Assembly (NCBI GenBank): GCA_964016875.1
Contig: OZ024729.1
Coordinates: forward strand, 26,866,494 to 26,930,493
Length of the DNA stretch: 64,000 nt
Direction of reading: 5' to 3'
Source of the DNA: Fallopia convolvulus
Lineage: Eukaryota; Streptophyta; Magnoliopsida; Caryophyllales; Polygonaceae
Part shown: positions 19,746 through 31,055 of the stretch, piece after piece
Layout of the letters: each line of letters opens with the position of its first letter
How positions within the stretch are numbered: position 1 is the first letter of the stretch
Translations under genes and position numbers: made by a program
Notes under the pieces: model-generated
What the model was told of the DNA's origin: nothing
Databases searched by the model: none
The model's input: only the letters and a program-made list of their open reading frames with translations

Positions 19746-21116
19746 ATGGAAGAACAGAATCAACGGAAAAACCTTCGACTCACGGATGATGAATGTATCG
19801 AAATTGAAGGGTCTGCATCTGAGAAAACAGATCATCTGGGGTTGGTGTTAGTGGGGAAATTGCTAACAGGGCGTCCTTTCAATGCTTACGCTCTGCACTC
19901 AACAATGAAAGCAGCCTGGCGACTCAGAAACGGCTTCGTGTTCAGGGAATTACGAAACAATTTGTTCTTGTTTCGTTTTGCATCAGTTGGATACAAAGAG
20001 AAGGTTCTCCGAGAGGGACCCTGGTCTTTCGATAAAGCCCTTCTGGCGTTGAAGGAGTCGGGGTTTGAACAGCCTTCAAAAATAGTGGTAGACAGGGCTT
20101 CCTTCTGGATCAGAGTATACGATTTACCACTATCTGCCATGACGGTTGCAACGGCCGAAGCCATTGGTAAAAGCTTTGGGGGCCTAGAAGAGATCACGGA
20201 TGAAGACTTGATTGTTTGCTCCAAATTCATTCGCGTCCGAGTATCTGTGGATGTCACAAAACCGCTCCGTCGTGGACTGATGATGAAGTTCGAAGGAAAA
20301 AAGGTCTGGGCTGAATTGAAATATGAGAGATTACCGAATTTTTGCTACTCCTGCGGAATGTTAGGCCATGTTCAATTAGATTGTGAGGATGAGGGAGCGA
20401 AGGAACTTCATGGCGAATACGGGGATTGGCTAAGGGCATCACCGATGAAACAAAATCAGACTCGTAGTATGGCAGATAAGGAGAATGAGCGACTGATTGT
20501 TAAGGGGGCCAAATCAGGAGAAATTCAGAAAGGAGAAGGGAGTGAACAAAGAGCTCGAAGATCTTTGCTGGATTTGCTTGCGGAACAGAAAGATGACAGC
20601 TTGGAGTCTGATGAGGTTACTGCTAAGCAAGCGTCGGAGACTAGGACAAAAGACTTGGAAGAGATAAATTTACAAAAGAGATTGACTATATCTGAAGAAA
20701 ATGAAGCAGTTGATGCAAAAAGGCTTAATCAAGGTGGAGTTCTGAATGAAAAAGTGCAAGCTAATTCAGGTCAAAGTAAGGAGGCAGATGCAGTTAAGGA
20801 TACAAAAGGGCCCAATGAGGAAACTCAATGCCATATGCAGGATACAATCCAGACTGTTGGGGGGAAAGCCTCTGATTTGGACACTGAGAATGTTCAAACT
20901 GCCAGTAGTACTGATCAACACAACAATACGAAGTGGAAGAGACGAGCTAGGGCCCCTACATCACCCACACTTTTGGTTGAAAAGAGAGCTGGAAAAAGAA
21001 ATTTAGAGAGTGAAGTGGAGCTGATGGAAATTGAAGTTGAGGAGATATTGAGTAAAAAACCGAAGTCAAATGAATCGGCGGGGGAGATTGAGAATCTCCC
21101 TTGCCGGGCATCATGA
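19746..21116 (+). CDS. LINE ORF1 (DUF4283/zinc-knuckle RNA-binding protein)
   Basis: 456 residues from the ATG at 19746. The N-terminal half matches the DUF4283-type domain of plant L1 ORF1 (GKLLTGRPFNAYAL, FRELRNNLFLFRFAS, GPWSFDKALLALKE). A single zinc knuckle, CYSCGMLGHVQLDC, follows at about 20344-20385. The C-terminal third is charged and disordered, with a KRRARAP basic patch. It would bind LINE RNA. Its TGA overlaps the ORF2 ATG (ATGA at 21113-21116). Confidence 0.9.
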   Translation: MEEQNQRKNLRLTDDECIEIEGSASEKTDHLGLVLVGKLLTGRPFNAYALHSTMKAAWRLRNGFVFRELRNNLFLFRFASVGYKEKVLREGPWSFDKALLALKESGFEQPSKIVVDRASFWIRVYDLPLSAMTVATAEAIGKSFGGLEEITDEDLIVCSKFIRVRVSVDVTKPLRRGLMMKFEGKKVWAELKYERLPNFCYSCGMLGHVQLDCEDEGAKELHGEYGDWLRASPMKQNQTRSMADKENERLIVKGAKSGEIQKGEGSEQRARRSLLDLLAEQKDDSLESDEVTAKQASETRTKDLEEINLQKRLTISEENEAVDAKRLNQGGVLNEKVQANSGQSKEADAVKDTKGPNEETQCHMQDTIQTVGGKASDLDTENVQTASSTDQHNNTKWKRRARAPTSPTLLVEKRAGKRNLESEVELMEIEVEEILSKKPKSNESAGEIENLPCRAS

Positions 21117-24100
21117 ATACATTAAGCTACAACTGCCGGGGGTTGGGGAAGGCCCGAGCAGTTGCAAGGCTCACTAGTTTAGTGAGACGAGAGGCCCCGA
21201 AAATAGTGTTCTTGATGGAAACAAGGTGTGATGGCATCAAAATGGAGGAAATTCGAAGGAAAATTGGTGCTTATGGTTGTTTTACGGTAAATGCGGTCGG
21301 TAGTTCAGGCGGTCTTTGTTTGTTGTGGGAGGAAGATGTGAGTGTGTCTGTTCAATCCTTTACAAGACACCACATTGATGCAAAGGTTGAATTCAAGGAA
21401 GGGGGTGGAATTTGGAGGTTGACAGGCTTCTATGGCTGGCCGAAAAGAGAGGATAAACACCAATCGTGGAGTCTTCTAAAGAAATTAGCAGAATATGAAC
21501 ATGGACCGTGGCTCTGTTTAGGTGATTTTAATCAAGTCTTGCATTTGGAGGACAAAGAAGGGGGTGCCCCGGTTGATTATCCTTTAATGATGGACTTTAG
21601 GAGTACGTTAGCTCATTGTGGACTGCATGAAATGGCCTTTTTCGGGTCAAAGTTCACGTGGGATAACGGGAGGGCAGGCGATGAGTTCATTCAAGAGCGG
21701 CTGGATTTGGGTGTTGCAAATGAGGAATGGTTTGAGCTCTTTCCAGGAGGCAATATTCGACACCTTGAGAGAGAGGGATCTGATCACCTTCCTATTTTGA
21801 TGGAGTGTTATATGTTGGAAGATGAAGGAGAGGAAGGCTGTAAAAGTAGAAAGCCGTTTCGTTTTGAGGCTTTGTGGCTTCAACATGAGGGTTGTCAAAT
21901 TGTGGTAGAAAATGTGTGGAGGAATCCTAGTGCTCAAAATAATGCAGGGGAGTGATGAGTAAGCTTTCAACATGTGCGGAGGCTCTTGGGGAGTGGAATA
22001 AGAAGACGTTTGGTAATATCTTAATTAAGCTACAAGGGGTTCGAGATGAGCTTCGTTCTTTACAGAAGCAAGGTATGCAGGGATCTTGGATTAATAGGAG
22101 GCGGGCTCTTGAAGAAGAAGAACGAGATTTAATGGCCAAAGAAGAGTTGTTGTGGCTGCAAAGAGCTAAGGCAAATGACCTCTCTTGGGGAGACAAAAAT
22201 TCCGCTTATTTTCATCAAAAAGCTAATGGAAGGCGCAGGAGAAATAAGATTTCAAAGTTGGTGGATAATGACGGAATGGCTTGGAGGAGTACTTCAAACA
22301 AAACAAAGGTGGCTGTTAATTATTTTATGGAGCTCTTTAAGTCTGATCTAAGCACACAATTAACTTTGGCTCCTCAAGGAATCTCGCCACTTTTGACGGA
22401 TTTGGATAATTTCGAGCTCTCTCGTCCGTTCTCCGGTGAAGAGGTAACTGCTGCCCTTTTCTCTATGCATCCTACAAAATCTCCGGGTCCCGATGGTATG
22501 TTAGCGCTTTTCTTCCATAAGCATTGGCATATTGTCGGACCGGAAGTTATTTCATTTTGTCTTGATATTCTCCATGGTTCGCCTTTCCCGGATAATTTGA
22601 ATCATACACTAATTTCTCTAATTCCTAAAGTCACTAACCCTAATAGAATGAAGGACCTCCGTCCTATCAGTTTATGTAATGTTTTGTACAAGGTGATTTC
22701 AAAGGTGTTAGCAAATAGACTGAAAGGTGTGCTCGACAAGGTTGTTTCTTCAACTCAAAGTGTGTTTGTACCGGGTAGGCTAATCACCGACAACGTTCTT
22801 TCCGCATTTGAAATCTTCCATCACATGAAAAACAAAAGAACGGGGAAGAAGGGGTATATGGCTTTGAAGCTGGATATGGCGAAGGCGTACGATAGAGTTG
22901 AATGGAATTTTTTGGAACGTGTAATGAGGCAACAAGGTTTTTGTGATCAATGGATTCGTCTCATCATGACTTGTGTTTCTACTGTTTCGTTTGCTGTTCT
23001 CATAGATGGGCGGCCTTCAAACATCTTCTACCCTTCCCGAGGACTTCGTCAAGGTGACCCGCTGTCACCTTACTTGTTCCTTCTTTGTGCTGAGGGGCTG
23101 TCGGCTTTAATACGTAAAAGTGAAGGGGAGGGTCGACTCAAAGGTGTTCGTATTGCTCAGAGCGCGCCAATGGTTTCACATCTTTTCTTTGCGGACGATA
23201 GTATGATTTTTGCGGAGGCTACTTGTCAACAAGCGGCGGAAATTGTTTCTATTCTCCATGCTTATGGAGCTGAATCGGGACAACAGGTGAATTTCGCAAA
23301 ATCTGAACTTTCGTTTAGTAAGAATGTGAGTGATCAGCGGCGCTTGGAAATCCAAGGTATTCTTGATGTTTGTGAGGTGGAAAAACATGAAAGATACTTA
23401 GGACTGCCAACAATGATCGGGCGATCGAAAAAGGTGATCTTCGGGCAAATCAAAGAGAGGATGTGGAAGAAGTTGAAGGGCTGGAAAGCGCATTCTCTAT
23501 CAAGGGCAGGAAAAGAGGTGTTGATCAAGTCTGTGGTTCAATCAATTCCTTTGTATGCCATGTCCTGCTTTAAGCTCCCCGCTGATTTCTGTCGGGAATT
23601 GGAGCAACTTATGTGCAATTTTATTTGGGGTGATACAAGCGCTTCACGGAAAACTCATTGGATGAGCTGGTCACGGATGTGTTACGCGAAGGAAGGGGTG
23701 GCCTTGGTTTTCGGGATTTAGAAGCGTTTAACTTGGCTCTTTTGGCAAAACAGGGTTGGCGTCTCATTCAAAACCCGGATTCTCTCATTGGTAAAATGCT
23801 TAAGGCTAAGTACTTTCCGAACTCGTCTTTTCTGGATGCTTCATTAGGCCACAATCCAAGCTATACATGGCGAAGCATTTTGGCGGCTCGAAAGGTACTG
23901 GAAAATGGTACTTTCTGGCAGGTTGGGAATGGTTGCACTATCAACGTTTGGAGAGATAAATGGTTGCCTAGGCCGAGCTCCTTTAGAGTTGCTGGAAATT
24001 TTTATGGTGCTGATCCAGAGCTAAGGGTGATTGATCTTATTGATTGGAGTGGCGACAGGTGGGATGAAGAGAAAATTAGAGAGGTCTGTGCACCATGTGA

Positions 24101-25177
24101 TGTAGATCTTATTTTGGCACAACATTTAGTTGACCCACAGCTTAATGATCAACTAATATGGCATTATTCATCTCATGGTGATTTCACTGTTCGATCGGCG
24201 TACCATCTGGTGTTTGAACAGAAAATGAAAACCGGGAATGCTGCTTCTCCTGTTGAATCTTGTGATGGAGTTGTTTGGAAAATCTCTGGCAGATTCAGAC
24301 CGTGCCGAGGGTTAAATCGTTTCTATGGCGTGCTTGTCGAGAAATTCTCCCTTGCAAGAACAATCTGTTCATTCGAAAAATTGTTCCGGATCCGTTTTGT
24401 GCGATTTGTGGTCTTATTGAAACACCTGTACATGCTTTACGTGACTGTGTTTTACCGAAACTGATATGGGAACTTTGTCCTGATTTTGATCCAGCTGATG
24501 CAGGGGTTGATTCTGTGGCAGGTTGGGCTGATTGTATGTTTTCCTGTTTATCTGCAAATCAGGTTGCTATGTGGGCTTGTGTGGTTTGTGGCATCTGGAG
24601 AGCACGTAACAAATTCATCTTTGAAGGGATTAAAGAGGACCCTATTTCTGTGGTTGAATCAAGTCTGCAGCTGCAGAAAGATTTCAGTGTTCAAATGTCC
24701 AAGATGCAGGGTTGTCTTCGGTCTTCCTCCCGGATTGAATCCAAATGGCGTAAACCCGATCAGGGATGGATGAAATTGAATTGTGATGCTTTAGTGAATG
24801 GGAATGAATGTGGCATTGGCTTTGTTTGTAGGATGTCATCTGTAGAAGTCTATTTTGCTGGCTCTAATAGGATTCAACAAGGCTCTTCTGTGGAAATTGC
24901 AGAGGCTGAAGCTGTCCTCCAAGGCTTACGAGTTGCTCAATCTGTTGGAATCACACATATTAGGGTCGAAACTGATTGTCTCCCTCTGGTGTAAAAAATT
25001 CAGCAAACACACCTTCCTCATTCAATCCTGGGTTCTCTTTTGGCTCTGATAATCGAACTTAGTGCAGGCTTTGTTTTTTGCTCTTTTAGTTATGTTAGTA
25101 GGAAAGCTAACAAAGTGGCTCATTGGCTAGCTAAGTGGAAGCCTTTAGCCCCCTTTTTTAGAACTTCAGCATTTTAA
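21113..25177 (+). pseudogene. LINE ORF2: endonuclease, reverse transcriptase, RNase H (broken)
   Basis: Starts at the ATG at 21113 with an AP-type endonuclease (NCRGLG, FLMETR, GLCLLWEE, GDFNQVL, GSDHLPI), to about 21850. The frame breaks near 21950, near 23697 and near 24285; each looks like a one- or two-base indel because homology continues in another frame. RT spans about 22430-23400, with DLRPISLCNVLYKV and FFADDSMIFAEA. The zinc-binding RVT region is about 24280-24480, and RNase H about 24770-25170. A TAA at 24992-24994 interrupts RNase H, which continues in frame (ANKVAHWLAKW) to the TAA at 25175-25177. It cannot make a full protein. Confidence 0.88.
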
Positions 25178-25278
25178 TTTTCCTCATGAGTTGTATGGTT
25201 TGCTAGATTCTGATTTGTCTACTGCTGAATGTTAATGTAGTGTGCTACTTGTTATCAAAAAAAAAAAGAAAACTATAG

Positions 25279-26007
25279 GACGGTTCAATCAGTTGGAAAT
25301 AATTGTCTAGAGATTCGAAAAAAAAATTTAGTAGGAAAGAATTCAGTTACCAGACGAATCTTGTAAACCGAGAGGCCGTTAAGATGGCAGCCGAAAATCG
25401 GCAGCAACATGCAAGCAAGACAAAGGAAACTACAACAACCGAATAATTAAAGAGACCAACAAGTCCCTAGAAGTGTGGTGAGTACAACACACGAGACAAG
25501 GCGTCGCGGCAAGACGGTCAAAAAAGGACAAATATGGTAAAGAAAGGACCCCTGACGTTGCCACCACGGAGTGGAGGATCTTCAGAAGCCACAAAACATC
25601 CATGACCACACCCAACGACTCGTTCCACATCCAGTCATAGGTCCCAAAACGGAGAAGTATACCCCAAGCTTGAGCAATACCTACACACCAAACAACAAAC
25701 GGGGACCCAAACAAAGGTTACCCCAAATGGGCATAAGCTCAAAGAAAAGACCAACAAACTAAGAAAACCCACAAAAAACAAGCCCAACAAACTAGGATAT
25801 GTGGGCTTCAACAAAGGCACAAGCCCAATAACACCCAACCCTAAAACAGGAAAAGAAAGATGTGACATAACAGGTTGTAAAACAACTACGTCGGCCGATC
25901 CAACAGAGTTTCTCATCCATCCTGTGGAGAAAGCCGATCAAAGTCTATCTTGTGGAGAAATAAGATCCAAAGGGGCAAAACAAGAGTCATTTGAAGGCAA
26001 AAACAGA
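25279..26007. other. Unassigned segment, possibly old LINE 3'-UTR sequence
   Basis: 730 bp without a supported gene. On the minus strand it is T/G-rich with repeated 'gggctt' and 'ttgtttgg' words, in style like the plus-strand stretch 50880-51775. I suspect a decayed non-LTR element 3' region but cannot prove it. Confidence 0.3.
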
Positions 26008-26012
26008 GGTTC

Positions 26013-26197
26013 TAGTAGAGCACACTCACGAAATATCCTACAAATATCTATCCTTGTAATACCCATTCCAGAATGTTCTGTATGGGACAGTTGTCCCCAG
26101 CCTAGTACTATACCATTGTCTATAAAACATGTATTCATGTGCACTAATGAAATCAAGGAGGATTCCCTTTTACAATCAATTTCTCACTGTTCCACTA
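26013..26197 (+). repeat. 5' LTR of the Ale-like copia
   Basis: 185 bp, TAGTAGAG...TCCACTA, with a TATA box TATAAAA at 26121-26127. The TAGT/ACTA ends form a 4-bp inverted repeat. TSD GGTTC lies directly before it and the PBS directly after. Confidence 0.93.
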
Positions 26198-26209
26198 TGG
26201 TATCAGAGC
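26198..26209 (+). other. Primer-binding site of the Ale-like copia
   Basis: TGGTATCAGAGC with no gap after the LTR; complementary to the 3' end of initiator-Met tRNA. Confidence 0.93.
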
Positions 26210-26403
26210 TAGAAGAACAAATGTTCACCTACTAGAAGCCTCCTTCCCCTTTTTCGATACCCAGATCCAAATAAAAAAAAACAAGGCCATGGCCTTAGCT
26301 ATCCAAAACACAAACCCCTCACTACCTTCCTTTTCTTCCTTTATTACAGTGAAGTTATCTCATGAAAACTTCCCTTTATGGAGAGCACAAGTCTCCCCCT
26401 ATC

Positions 26404-27010
26404 CAGAGCCGGTCCATACATTTTAGATGCCGGGGGCGAATTACAATAAAAGGGCCCTTTTTATATAATTTTTAGACATTTTTCGTAAAATTTTATAATA
26501 CTTTCGTATAAATGTGTTCTTGTTATAATATTAAGATACGAAGAATTTATAAAATAATTTGCTAAATTTAACTTAATTACATACGTAAAATTGGGTGCTA
26601 TCATCATATAACAATGTATGAATAAAAGAAATAAGATTTTTTTTAAATACATATGTCGTATATTTTAAATCTAATAAAAAGTAACCAATATAGACAATTA
26701 TATAAATAAGAATCATTTACAATAACTATGGTAATACATGACAACACAAATTGATTTAGTAAAGAAAGATAAATTAAATAAAAGATATATAATGGGGCCC
26801 ACATTTAAAAAATTAATATAATTAAAGTGGTGGGATTTGAACCCAAGACCTCTTTAATAAAGAAAAGAACACTATTCCACTAGACCAACTTGTAATTTAT
26901 GATGTTTTAAACACTCTTTTATATATACTACATTTTAAAAAATTTGGGCCCCTGAAAATTATGGGCCCTGGGCTTGCGCCCACCCTGCCCCACCCTCTAG
27001 GCCGGGCCTG
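26404..27010. mobile_element. hAT-type MITE inserted in copia gag
   Basis: 607 bp flanked by the perfect 8-bp TSD CCCCTATC (26396-26403 and 27011-27018). The left end reads CAGAGCCGGTCC and the right end, reverse-complemented, CAGGCCCGGCCT, an imperfect inverted repeat with the hAT-like CAG start. An 8-bp TSD is diagnostic for hAT. No transposase. It contains a tRNA-like segment on the minus strand (26822-26892). Confidence 0.88.
26822..26892 (-). ncRNA. tRNA-like segment with pol III A and B boxes (pseudo-tRNA or SINE head)
   Basis: On the minus strand an A-box-like TGGTCTAGTGG (26887-26877) is followed 33 bp later by a B-box GGTTCAAATCC (26843-26833). Both fit the internal pol III promoter consensus at normal tRNA spacing. 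I cannot fold a full acceptor stem, so this is a degenerate tRNA or the tRNA-derived head of a SINE, not a working tRNA gene. Confidence 0.5.
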
Positions 27011-30000
27011 CCCCTATCTAAAGGCCCACAACCTCTTTCGATTTGTTGATGGGTCCTATCCTTACCCAACCGTCGTTCTTCTTGACGGCTCTGAAAATCC
27101 CGCTTTTCGAGACTGGATCTCAAAAGACCAGTTGGTCATGGCCATATTAACATCCTCCTTCACTGAAGGTGTTCTTGCGCAGGTTATAGAGTGCTCCACC
27201 GCCTCTCAAATATGGAACACCCTCAACGATCTGTTTGCTACTCGTTCCAACGCTCAAATCGTCCATACAAGGCTTCAACTTGCCTCCTTGAAGAAGGGAT
27301 CCGAGTCTATTACCGATTTCTACAACAAGGCAAGAAATCTGGTCCAACTTCTTGCAGCTGCAGGACAACCAATTTCTGATACAGATTTCATCACCTACCT
27401 CTTGGCCGGCCTCCCCAATGAGTACGACTCAGTCGTTACCTCGCTCACAACTCAACCCTCTTTACCCTCTCCCACTCAAATCCTTTCCCACCTCCTTATT
27501 CATGAAGCTCGCCTAAACCATCACACAAAAGACCTACAATCTCAAATTTATGTCAACAGTACAACCACCACAAACAAAGAAGCCAACTACACCCACAACA
27601 ACAGAGGAAACCAATCTCAAGGCTCCCGTGGCAGAGGCAGAGGCACACGTGGCCGCGACAATGGCCGAGGACGAGGCAACACCGGTAATACCTTCTCCGG
27701 CGCCCCAGACCCACGCATCGTCTGTCAAGTTTGCACCAAACCGGGTCATTCCGCTCTCATCTGTTTGCATCGCTTTGATCAAGCGTATCAAGCACCACCG
27801 CCACAATCATTCCAAGCCAATGCCACCAACAATGCATCGTGGTTCCCGGACACCGCTGCAACCCACCACTATACCCCAGATTTGACAAACCTGCGTCTCG
27901 ACAACTATCCTTACGAGGGCTCCGACACCGTTTCACTTGGCGATAGGTCTCAAATCCCAATCCACAACCAAGGCTCAGGCTCCATCTCTTCTCACTCTCC
28001 TATTTTCAAATTCACTAATCTCCTTCATACTCGTCTTATTACTAAAAACCTTTTATCTGTACATCAATTTTGTGTTGACAACCTTGTCTTCTTTGAATTT
28101 CACGCAAATTTCTTTCTTGTAACGGATTCCATGAAACAGAAGGTCCTCCTTCGAGGTCCCGTTAAGGCTAGATTATACGAGCTTCCGACCACTACGCCGC
28201 CGTCCGCTAGTCCACTGCAGCTTCACCTTATTGCCGCCGCCTCCCCTCTCACATGGAATTTCAGATTAGGTCATCCATCCCCAAGAGTTTCGAGTTCAGT
28301 TTTTCGCAATTCTCAGCTTCTTTCCAACAAAGGCCCATCAGGCCCAAACTTTTGCCAAGACTGCTCGTGGGCCAAGGCCCACACCTTGCCTCACCCACCA
28401 AGCCCAGGTCTTTCTGGTCATCCTTTTCAACTCCTTTTCATGGATGTATGGGGCCCAACCCACCAAATTTCAATGAAAGGAAATAGTTACTATTTTTCAA
28501 TTGTTGACGACTTCTCCAAGTTTATTTGGATTTTTCCATTTTCTACCAAAAATCTTGTTACAAAAATTGTCTCTGCCTTTCTAACTTTTTCCACAAAACA
28601 CTACTCCACAAAAATTTCTCACATCCAAATGGATGGTGGCACAGAATTCATGCCACTCAAACCCATTTTTCAAAACTTGGGCATTGCTCATCGGATCACT
28701 TGTCCTTACTCTCATCCACAAAATGGAAGCGTTGAGTCTCGACATCGTCGCATTGTCGACACCGGTCTCACCATACTCAAACACTCTTCTCTCCATCTCG
28801 CTTATTGGGACTATGCCTTTGAGGTGGCCACATATCTCATCAATCGCCTACCAACCCCCATCCTTCAAAACAAAACTCCCTTTGAACTCCTTTTCAAAAC
28901 TCCTCCCGATTACACTCTTCTTAGAGTTTTCGGGTGCCTTACTTTCCCAAATCTCCGACCCTATCTTAATCACAAACTCTCCTTTCGCTCAACTCCCACC
29001 CTTTTTCTTGGGTATGCTAGTAATTATCGTGGCTACATATGTTTCGATTGGGTTACAAAACGCACCTACATTTCCCGAGACGTCATCTTTCATGAGACCG
29101 TCTTCCCCTTTGCCTCCCCAAAAGACCATCAACTCCTCTCCAAAAATCATTCCCCAGATGTGTCTCTTTTACCGTCCATACCACACTTACCAACCACACC
29201 TCACTCCTCTGATGGGCCCAATTGTTCTAATCGACCCAATTCCCCCTCTCTTGATCAGCCCACTACCTCCTCCACTCAAGACAACCCACCATCTTCACCC
29301 CAGTCAGAATCTCCATCTACCAACTCCACTCCTATTTCATCATCCTCTCATGGATCAAGTTCCAACGACCCACCACCCAACCCAATTCCTCCCCCACCGC
29401 AGATAATGCAAACTAAGTCTCAGTCCAACATTTACAAGCCCCTTATTCGATCCGATGCCACCGTTCCTTGGCCATCTCCCTCCGCACACAACTCACAAAA
29501 TATCCCCATTCCTGATGAACCCCTTTCTTTCTCCGAGGCCTCTAAATATGCCGAATGGCGCACCGCCATGGCTGCCCAATTCCAAGCATTGCTATCCACA
29601 AACACTTGGTCCCTTGTCCCTCCATCATCCTCTCAAAATGTCCTTGGAGTCAAATGGGTTTATAAAACCAAGAGGCATGCCAATGGTTCCATCGAGCGAC
29701 GAAAAGCTCGTTTAGTGGCCAAAGGATTCAATCAAGTTCATGGCATAGATTACGATGAGACCTTTAGCCCCGTCGGCAAGCCTTCTACCATTCGCCTTCT
29801 CCTCTCTCTATCGGCTATGCATAAGTGGTCGGTTCGGCAACTCGATATCCAAAACGCCTTCCTTCATGGAACCTTGACGGAGGACGTCTACATCTCTCAA
29901 CCCTCGGGTTTTATCCACTCATCCTTTCCTACCTTTATATGCAAGCTAAACAAACTTCTTTACAGGCTTAAACAAGCACCCCGTGCTTGGTTCGCTCGCC

Positions 30001-31055
30001 TCTCTGATGCCCTTGTTCAAATGGGCTTCTCTTTATCCCAATCCGATTCATCTCTCTTCACCTATCGCCAAGGAAACCTTGTCGCCTTCGTCTTGGTATA
30101 TGTTGATGATTTGCTTGTTTTGTCTAATTCAAACAATCTCTCTGAGTGCTTTGTGCAGGCCTTGTCAAAACAATTTCCCGTCAAGGACCTCGGGCCTCTT
30201 CATTACTTCCTCGGCATTGAGGCAACCCGTACTCCTGAAGGCATTTTTCTCTCACAAACCAAATACATTAGAGAGTTGTTGCAGTGTGCCAAAATGGAAC
30301 ACTCCAAACCGGTTGCAACACCAATGGCAACAGATTTTGTCTCTTCAACTGAGGCCTCTCCACCATTTTCTGATCCAACTCTGTACCGAAGCATCGTCGG
30401 TGGGCTCCAATATCTTGCCTTTACCCGCCCCGACATATCCTTCGCCGTCAACCGCATTTGTCAAGCTATGCACTCCCCAACTGAACGCCATTGGAAGGGT
30501 GTTAAACGAATTCTTCGGTACTTAAACTCCACTGTGGAATACAAATTCTTGCTCTCCTCCATCCCAAGCAACACCTTGTCGGCTTATTCTGATGCCGATT
30601 GGGCCGGAGACCCACATGACCGCTGCTCCATAAGTGCATATTGTATCTTCTATGGATCCAATCTTGTATCATGGACCTCGAAGAAGCAGCCCACCGTTGC
30701 ACGCTCGTCCACCGAGGCCGAATACCGTGTCGTTGCCGATGCGACTTGTGAATCTTTATGGATTCAATCTCTTCTCAGGGAACTTGGAATTCACCTCCCA
30801 GCCCCACCGATCCTTTGGTGTGACAATCTTGGTGCCACAAACCTTGCGGTTAATCAGGTGCAGCACCATAGAATCAAGCACCTTGGCCTCGACTACCATT
30901 TTGTTCGGGAACGCGTTCGTAACAAGACCCTACAGTTTGCCTTCGTCTCCTCAAAGGATCAGACGGAGGATCTCCTCACCAAGCCTCTTCCTACAACCTG
31001 CTTCACTCAACTCCAATCCAAACTCGGTCTACAACCAGCTCGGATCGCGGGGGGC

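Larger units (their letters stand above)
19561..25267 (+). mobile_element. Full-length L1-type LINE with TSD
   Basis: About 5.7 kb with 5' leader, ORF1, ORF2 and a poly-A tail (about 25257-25267). The 14-bp TSD AAAGAAAACTATAG is at 19547-19560 and 25265-25278; the right copy overlaps the tail A's. The domain order (CCHC Gag-like ORF1; endonuclease, RT and RNase H in ORF2) is that of plant L1 elements. ORF1 is intact; ORF2 carries frameshifts and a stop. The intact TSD and long 5' region imply complete reverse transcription at insertion. Confidence 0.93.
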
